A stretch of 64,000 nt of DNA from JAHEKB01 sp049115575. GTDB lineage: Bacteria; Bacteroidota; Bacteroidia; NS11-12g; UBA9320. The stretch is taken from the NCBI GenBank assembly GCA_049115575.1, contig JAGDZU010000001.1, forward strand, positions 310,001-374,000, written 5' to 3'. The notes beneath the pieces were generated by a model. The model had not been told where the DNA came from, did not search any database, and saw only the letters and a program-made list of their open reading frames with translations. The position numbers were made by a program, and so were the translations under genes. How positions within the stretch are numbered: position 1 is the first letter of the stretch; each line of letters starts with the position of its first letter. Shown one piece after another: positions 59,772-64,000 of the stretch.

Positions 59772-62378
59772 TTAGCTCAATTGTGCTTTTAAAGAGTTGA
59801 GCTTAGCCTCCGTATCTGCCTGTTTCTGCTTCTCTTTATCTATAACAGCCTCATTGGCGTTCTGCATGAACTTTTCGTTCTGCAACTTCTTTTCAATTCC
59901 AAAAAGGAACCCTTCAAGGCGTTTAATTTCTTTGTTGATTTTGTCTACATCAAGCTTCTCTTCAAAGTCTTCAAACTCCAAGTAGGCCTCATCAGTTCCT
60001 ATTAAAGTCTTGAAGCCCTCAGCTCCACTAAAAGACAATTTGCTCACGTTTGCCAGTTTTTCAAGGATGCCTTCTGCATTTTTATAGAATTCTTGGTTAG
60101 GTGTACTCAATTGAACTTGTACGGCTACTTTAGGTGAAATTTGGTGCTCGTTTCTTTTTGCTCTAATCTCAGAAATAAGTTGGAAAACAGCATTTTCAAT
60201 TCCTTTTGTTAGACCGGCCTCCTGTTGTGGCCAATCTTTCTGATTAATGAAGGAGTTTTTTCTGTCTTCAAGGTTTTGCCATAAATGCTCTGTAATAAAT
60301 GGCATATAAGGATGCAGCAATCTCAACAAAAGATCAAAATTGCTTTTAATCTTTTGTAAATCTTGTTGTGGAATTGGTTCTCCAAACTTAGGTTTAAGCA
60401 TTTCTAAATACCAAGAAGAGAAGTCATCTCTTGTGAGCTTATATAATTCCATAAGCGCATCAGATATCCTGAATTCATCGAAGTATCTATCAATATTTAC
60501 AATAGCATCAGAAATTTTATAGCTCATCCAGTTGTGAATTGCTGGGCCATATGAGCTGTAGTACTCATTTTGCTCAGTGCTAGTCTCCCAACCTTGAATC
60601 AATCGAAATGAGTTCCAAAGCTTATTGCAGAAGTTTCTACCTTGTTCGCATGAAGCCTCATCAAATAGAAGATCATTTCCAGCTGGGGCACTTAACATAA
60701 GGCCCATTCTAACACCGTCTGTGCCATAATCCTCCATCAACTTAATAGGGTCGGGGCTGTTGCCTAAAGACTTCGACATCTTTCTTCTCTGTTTATCTCG
60801 CACTATACCGGTGAAATAAACACGATTGAATGGTTTCTCTTTTTTATAGTGATATCCCGCCATTACCATTCTGGCAACCCAGAAGAAAATAATATCAGGT
60901 GCAGTTACCAAGTCAGCCGTAGGATAGTAATAATCCAATTCTTTTTGACCTTCTTCAGTGAATCCATCGAATACGCTAATTGGCCATAACCAGCTGCTAA
61001 ACCAGGTGTCTAAAACATCTTCATCTTGTTTTAAATCATTTGCTGTAATGTTTGGATTCTGTTTGCGTGCTTTAGTAAGCGCTTCATCAGCGTTTTGTGC
61101 TATCACAATTTCACCCTCAGGAGTATACCAAGCAGGGATTCTTTGACCCCACCATAATTGTCTTGAAATGCACCAATCTTTAATGTTCTCTAGCCAGTGT
61201 CTATAGGTATTTTTGAATTTAGCGGGATACAGTTGAATAGTATCATTCATTACATCATCCAAGACTTCTGGGTAATCTTTCATGAACTTCTTCATGTTCA
61301 CAAACCATTGTGTGGATAGTTTAGGTTCAATAGGAGCGTGGGTTCGTTCGCTTAAACCAATCTTGTTCTGTATCTCTTCTACTTTGGTGAGCTGTCCTGA
61401 ATTCTCAAGTTCACTAACCGCCATTTTTCTAGCTTCGAAACGGTCAACTCCAATATATAAACCCGCATTCTTATTAATTTTTGCGTCTGGATCAAAGATG
61501 TCAATGAGTTCAAGTTTGTGTTTTTGTCCTAGTTCATAGTCGTTTACATCATGTGCTGGCGTTATTTTCAAAGCACCGGTTCCAAATTCAATATCTACAT
61601 ATTCATCGGCAATAATGGGCACAGATCTATTTACCAGTGGAACTATACAATTTTTACCAACTAAATGACTAAATCGTTTATCATCCGGATGAACACAAAC
61701 CGCAGTATCACCTAATAGTGTTTCAGGTCTTGTAGTGGCTATGGTAATAGTCTCATCTGATTCTTCAACTTGGTAAGCTATGTAATAAAGTTTGGCTTGC
61801 TGCTCTTTGTGATTAACCTCTTCATCGCTTAAAGCTGTTTTGCCTATGGGGTCCCAATTCACCATTCTTGTGCCCCTATAGATATATCCTTGTTCGTAAA
61901 GGTCTATAAAGCTCCCTATAACAGCATCTGAAAGTTTTGGTTCCATAGTGAAGCGCGTTCTCTCCCAGTCACAGCTGCAACCTAGTTTCTGTAGTTGCTT
62001 TAGAATGATTCCACCGTATTTATCTTTCCATTCAAAAGCATGCTCTAAGAATTTCTCCCTGCCAACTTCGTGTTTTGATTTTCCTTCTTGCTTAAGAAGA
62101 TCTACCACTTTTGCTTCCGTTGCAATAGAAGCGTGGTCTGTTCCTGGTACCCAACAAGCATTATAACCTCGCATACGAGCTCTTCTAATAAGAATATCCT
62201 GTATGGTGTTGTTCAACATATGTCCCATATGAAGTATCCCCGTTACATTAGGAGGAGGGATGACTATGGTATAGGCTTCTTTTTCATTTGGTTCTGAATG
62301 AAAGAGTTTGTGATTTAGCCATTGTTGATACCATTGATCTTCAATTCCGCTGGGGTCATATTTACTTGATAGTTCCAT
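59772..62378 (-). CDS. valS: valyl-tRNA synthetase
   Basis: About 868 residues from the ATG at 62378; an in-frame TTG at 62423 lies in the T-run of the rplS terminator and is rejected. The class I signatures are GILHMGHML (HIGH, about residues 48-55) and KMSKSLGNSPDPIKLM (KMSKS). Between them are NWDPIGKTALSDEEVNH, the editing domain with TTRPETLLGDTAV, and WCISRQLWWGQRIPAW. The C-terminal end is the usual coiled-coil tail, rich in Lys and Glu. It charges tRNA-Val with valine. A near-match promoter box lies about 15 nt before the ATG. Confidence 0.96.
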   Translation of the reverse strand: MELSSKYDPSGIEDQWYQQWLNHKLFHSEPNEKEAYTIVIPPPNVTGILHMGHMLNNTIQDILIRRARMRGYNACWVPGTDHASIATEAKVVDLLKQEGKSKHEVGREKFLEHAFEWKDKYGGIILKQLQKLGCSCDWERTRFTMEPKLSDAVIGSFIDLYEQGYIYRGTRMVNWDPIGKTALSDEEVNHKEQQAKLYYIAYQVEESDETITIATTRPETLLGDTAVCVHPDDKRFSHLVGKNCIVPLVNRSVPIIADEYVDIEFGTGALKITPAHDVNDYELGQKHKLELIDIFDPDAKINKNAGLYIGVDRFEARKMAVSELENSGQLTKVEEIQNKIGLSERTHAPIEPKLSTQWFVNMKKFMKDYPEVLDDVMNDTIQLYPAKFKNTYRHWLENIKDWCISRQLWWGQRIPAWYTPEGEIVIAQNADEALTKARKQNPNITANDLKQDEDVLDTWFSSWLWPISVFDGFTEEGQKELDYYYPTADLVTAPDIIFFWVARMVMAGYHYKKEKPFNRVYFTGIVRDKQRRKMSKSLGNSPDPIKLMEDYGTDGVRMGLMLSAPAGNDLLFDEASCEQGRNFCNKLWNSFRLIQGWETSTEQNEYYSSYGPAIHNWMSYKISDAIVNIDRYFDEFRISDALMELYKLTRDDFSSWYLEMLKPKFGEPIPQQDLQKIKSNFDLLLRLLHPYMPFITEHLWQNLEDRKNSFINQKDWPQQEAGLTKGIENAVFQLISEIRAKRNEHQISPKVAVQVQLSTPNQEFYKNAEGILEKLANVSKLSFSGAEGFKTLIGTDEAYLEFEDFEEKLDVDKINKEIKRLEGFLFGIEKKLQNEKFMQNANEAVIDKEKQKQADTEAKLNSLKAQLS

Positions 62379-62419
62379 TGCTTTAATCGGTAACAAAAGT
62401 TTGCATTCTGTTTTATTAT

Positions 62420-62460
62420 TCAAAAAAAAAGCCCAGACTATTTGGTCTGGGCTTTTTTGC
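62420..62460 (-). terminator. intrinsic terminator of rplS
   Basis: Stem GCCCAGAC/GTCTGGGC extended by A/T on both sides (arms 62431-62438 and 62445-62452), loop of 6 nt, and a T-run on each strand. It ends rplS and separates it from valS. Confidence 0.85.
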
Positions 62461-62472
62461 TATTGAGTGATA

Positions 62473-62814
62473 TTATCTTTTTTCTTTAATTCTAGCACTC
62501 TTACCAGTCCTTTTTCTCAAATAGAAGACGCGAGCTCTTCTGACTTTACCTCTACGGTTAACGACTATTTTTTCAATATTAGGTGAGTTGATAGGGAATA
62601 TACGTTCCACTCCAACACCACTTGACATCTTGCGCACTGTAAAGGTCTCATCTAGACCGCTATTTCTCCTTTGCAAAACTGTTCCTTGGAAAACCTGGAT
62701 TCTCTCTTTGTTTCCTTCTTTAATCTTATAGTGTACAGATATATTATCTCCACTGCCGAATTCAGGAACATCCGTTCTGATTTGGTCCGCTTCTATGTGT
62801 TTGACTAAGTCCAT
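62473..62814 (-). CDS. rplS: 50S ribosomal protein L19
   Basis: A protein of 113 residues from the ATG at 62814 (MDLVKHIEADQIRTDVPEF), the normal L19 length; the in-frame TTG at 62856 lies upstream of the promoter box. It contains GDNISVHYKIKEGNKERIQVFQGTVLQ, RRNSGLDETFTVRKMSSGVGVERIFPI and the basic C-terminus KVRRARVFYLRKRTGKSARIKE. It binds 23S rRNA at the 30S/50S interface. The gene stands alone here; trmD and rimM, partners in many bacteria, are not adjacent. Confidence 0.97.
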   Translation of the reverse strand: MDLVKHIEADQIRTDVPEFGSGDNISVHYKIKEGNKERIQVFQGTVLQRRNSGLDETFTVRKMSSGVGVERIFPINSPNIEKIVVNRRGKVRRARVFYLRKRTGKSARIKEKR

Positions 62815-62831
62815 TTTCTTAAAAGTGGCTG

Positions 62832-62839
62832 CAAAAGTA
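62832..62839 (-). promoter_or_regulatory. -7 promoter box TACTTTTG of rplS
   Basis: Exact TAnnTTTG match on the minus strand, ending 17 nt before the rplS ATG. Confidence 0.6.
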
Positions 62840-62898
62840 ATGAAAACTACTTGCACTTGTCCACATATTAATTAAAAAATGTTGACTGGTGTTATTCC

Positions 62899-63684
62899 TT
62901 AATTATTTGAACCAAAAGTATAAGCTAGGAACAAATCCACCATAGGTTCAAAATTCATATACATTCTCTTGTTTGGCTCGTCTGGTTCTATTTCCCAAGT
63001 GTTGTTTTCATTAACATCAAACTCCATGGTTCCACCATTCCAATTGTAATACTTATACTCTCGATCTCTTGTTTCAGATCTCATTTCTGGGCCAACTGCT
63101 GTTTCTATCATAAAGCTAAATCCATGACCAATATCTTTTTGGAAACCTAAAAAGATCATAGGTTGTATGGAGGTCCTTTTGTATGTTTCAGAATTATCTT
63201 GAATATAAGTTATGGTAGATTCATTGGTACCTGAATTATAATTCTGGCCGAAGTAAGCATTTCTATACATAGAGTTATACATTTCAAATGCTACATCCAA
63301 TCCATAATAAAACAAGCTGTTGTTACCTATTGATTTTCTTAACTCTATTCCTGGAACTACCCTAATTTGGGTGTTTTTATTCTCATTTCTATAGTCTTCA
63401 TCTATGTCACTAGGCCAATCGTTGTGATTGATATAATCTCGGTTTTCATAGAACTCATACATGTCTCGATTAGAAGATCCATCTGCCCCTACTCTAAATC
63501 TAAAGGCAGCGGATTCTCCTAACTGCGCTTTAAGCATAAGTTGTGGCATATCTGTTCCATAACCACCAAATACGTAATTCATACCTAAGGCGGTTGTTAA
63601 TTGAGCATCAGCAGGTTTATACAAGAAGATAGAAACCGCTAAAAATAATAATGCTATAAGTTTAGTTGTTATATTTTTTTTCAT
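62899..63684 (-). CDS. outer-membrane barrel protein, tandem paralogue 1
   Basis: A protein of 261 residues with a signal peptide (TKLIALLFLAVSIFLYKPADA). The mature part alternates hydrophobic strands and charged turns and ends in FEPMVDLFLAYTFGSN, the usual aromatic end of a small barrel. Segments such as TSIQPMIFLGFQKDIGHGFSFMIETAVGPEMRSETRDRE are nearly repeated in the next gene. No known ligand. It is probably an outer-membrane protein of eight to ten strands. The neighbouring copy shows a tandem duplication. Confidence 0.68.
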   Translation of the reverse strand: MKKNITTKLIALLFLAVSIFLYKPADAQLTTALGMNYVFGGYGTDMPQLMLKAQLGESAAFRFRVGADGSSNRDMYEFYENRDYINHNDWPSDIDEDYRNENKNTQIRVVPGIELRKSIGNNSLFYYGLDVAFEMYNSMYRNAYFGQNYNSGTNESTITYIQDNSETYKRTSIQPMIFLGFQKDIGHGFSFMIETAVGPEMRSETRDREYKYYNWNGGTMEFDVNENNTWEIEPDEPNKRMYMNFEPMVDLFLAYTFGSNN

Positions 63685-63723
63685 AATGTTTTTAATGTCT
63701 AATTATTCAAATTCTAAATCTGC

Positions 63724-64000
63724 CTATTCATTTGATCCAAATGTGTAAGCTAAATATAAATCCACGTATGGTTCAAAACTTAACCAATTGTTTTTATTAG
63801 GGTCAGTGTTTTCAAATTCATATGTATTATTCTCATCTACTTCAAAATCCATGGTCCCACCATCCCAATCAAACTCCATTCTCTCATACATGCGAGTTTG
63901 AGTTCTGAGTTCTGGGCCTACAGCTGTTTCAATCATGAGGCTAAATCCTCCACCTATAGATCTTTGGTAACCTAAAAAAACCATTGGGGTGATGGTTGAG
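63724..64000 (-). CDS. outer-membrane barrel protein, tandem paralogue 2, cut by window end
   Basis: The last 92 or so residues of a paralogue of the preceding gene, separated from it by 39 nt. It reads STITPMVFLGYQRSIGGGFS to VDLYLAYTFGSNE, in register with the other copy, and the frame is open to the window end. About two thirds of the visible residues are the same or similar by eye. The real start lies outside. Function as for its partner is unknown. Confidence 0.7.
   Translation of the reverse strand, partial: STITPMVFLGYQRSIGGGFSLMIETAVGPELRTQTRMYERMEFDWDGGTMDFEVDENNTYEFENTDPNKNNWLSFEPYVDLYLAYTFGSNE

Noticed and set aside
62379..62423. extended N-terminus of valS from TTG 62423
   Set aside because: The extra codons lie in the rplS terminator; the ATG at 62378 fits the family start.

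Overview
The window looks like an ordinary chromosomal segment from a member of the Bacteroidota, most likely a marine or aquatic Flavobacteriales relative. The reasons are AT-rich DNA, several secreted proteins ending in a type IX secretion (T9SS) sorting domain, a TamL-type lipoprotein BamA homologue, HmuY/TonB surface uptake genes, Bacteroidota-only DUF families, a parE-parC pair of Bacteroidota type, and repeated TAnnTTTG -7 promoter boxes. No rRNA, CRISPR array, phage or insertion sequence was found. One tRNA (Lys, TTT) is present.

Layout. 0-11.6 kb: an NhaC antiporter cut by the window edge, an outer-membrane barrel protein, thiolase, an RNA methyltransferase that starts head to head with tamL, lysA, a coiled-coil membrane protein, an ATP-grasp enzyme and a lytic transglycosylase. 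11.8-18.2 kb: trxB, a degenerate heptamer repeat, then an AraC regulator divergent from a HmuY-like/TonB receptor/HmuY-like uptake operon. 18.2-24.7 kb: membrane and envelope genes (ArnT-like GT39, flippase-like, EamA, DUF4389, DUF4870, M48 protease, DUF4442). 24.7-29.3 kb: the parE-parC operon. 29.4-37 kb: an RRM protein, a gingipain-like T9SS protein, a universal stress protein, an acyltransferase-like protein, tRNA-Lys, a T9SS beta-propeller-like protein and a gene-fragment junction. 36.6-41.1 kb: an operon headed by a large fibre/YD-repeat-like protein followed by a small T9SS-tailed partner. 41.2-45.8 kb: a CDP-sugar and glycosyltransferase operon with tightly overlapping genes. 45.8-64 kb: PAP2 and GT39 envelope genes, pyrG, kdsB, an E2 acyltransferase, SDR, transglutaminase-like protein, methyltransferase, dnaN, a glycosyltransferase with an LptF/G permease, valS, rplS and a pair of tandem paralogous outer-membrane proteins, the last cut by the window end.

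Themes. Many genes deal with the cell envelope: LPS precursor synthesis (kdsB, rfbF and partners), lipid A or glycan modification (GT39, PAP2), LPS transport (LptF/G) and outer-membrane assembly (tamL). At least 14 genes have an exact TAnnTTTG box ending 6-31 nt before the start codon (6-18 nt in 12 of them), so many transcripts are probably leaderless or nearly so. This was also used to choose starts where an upstream TTG would otherwise extend the frame into the promoter. The most unusual items are the two HmuY-like proteins that reach the surface by different routes (T9SS tail versus lipobox), the fibre gene coupled to a separate T9SS-tailed small protein, and the DUF2306-like/T9SS junction fragment. 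All functional assignments rest on reading motifs in the sequence; no database search was run.
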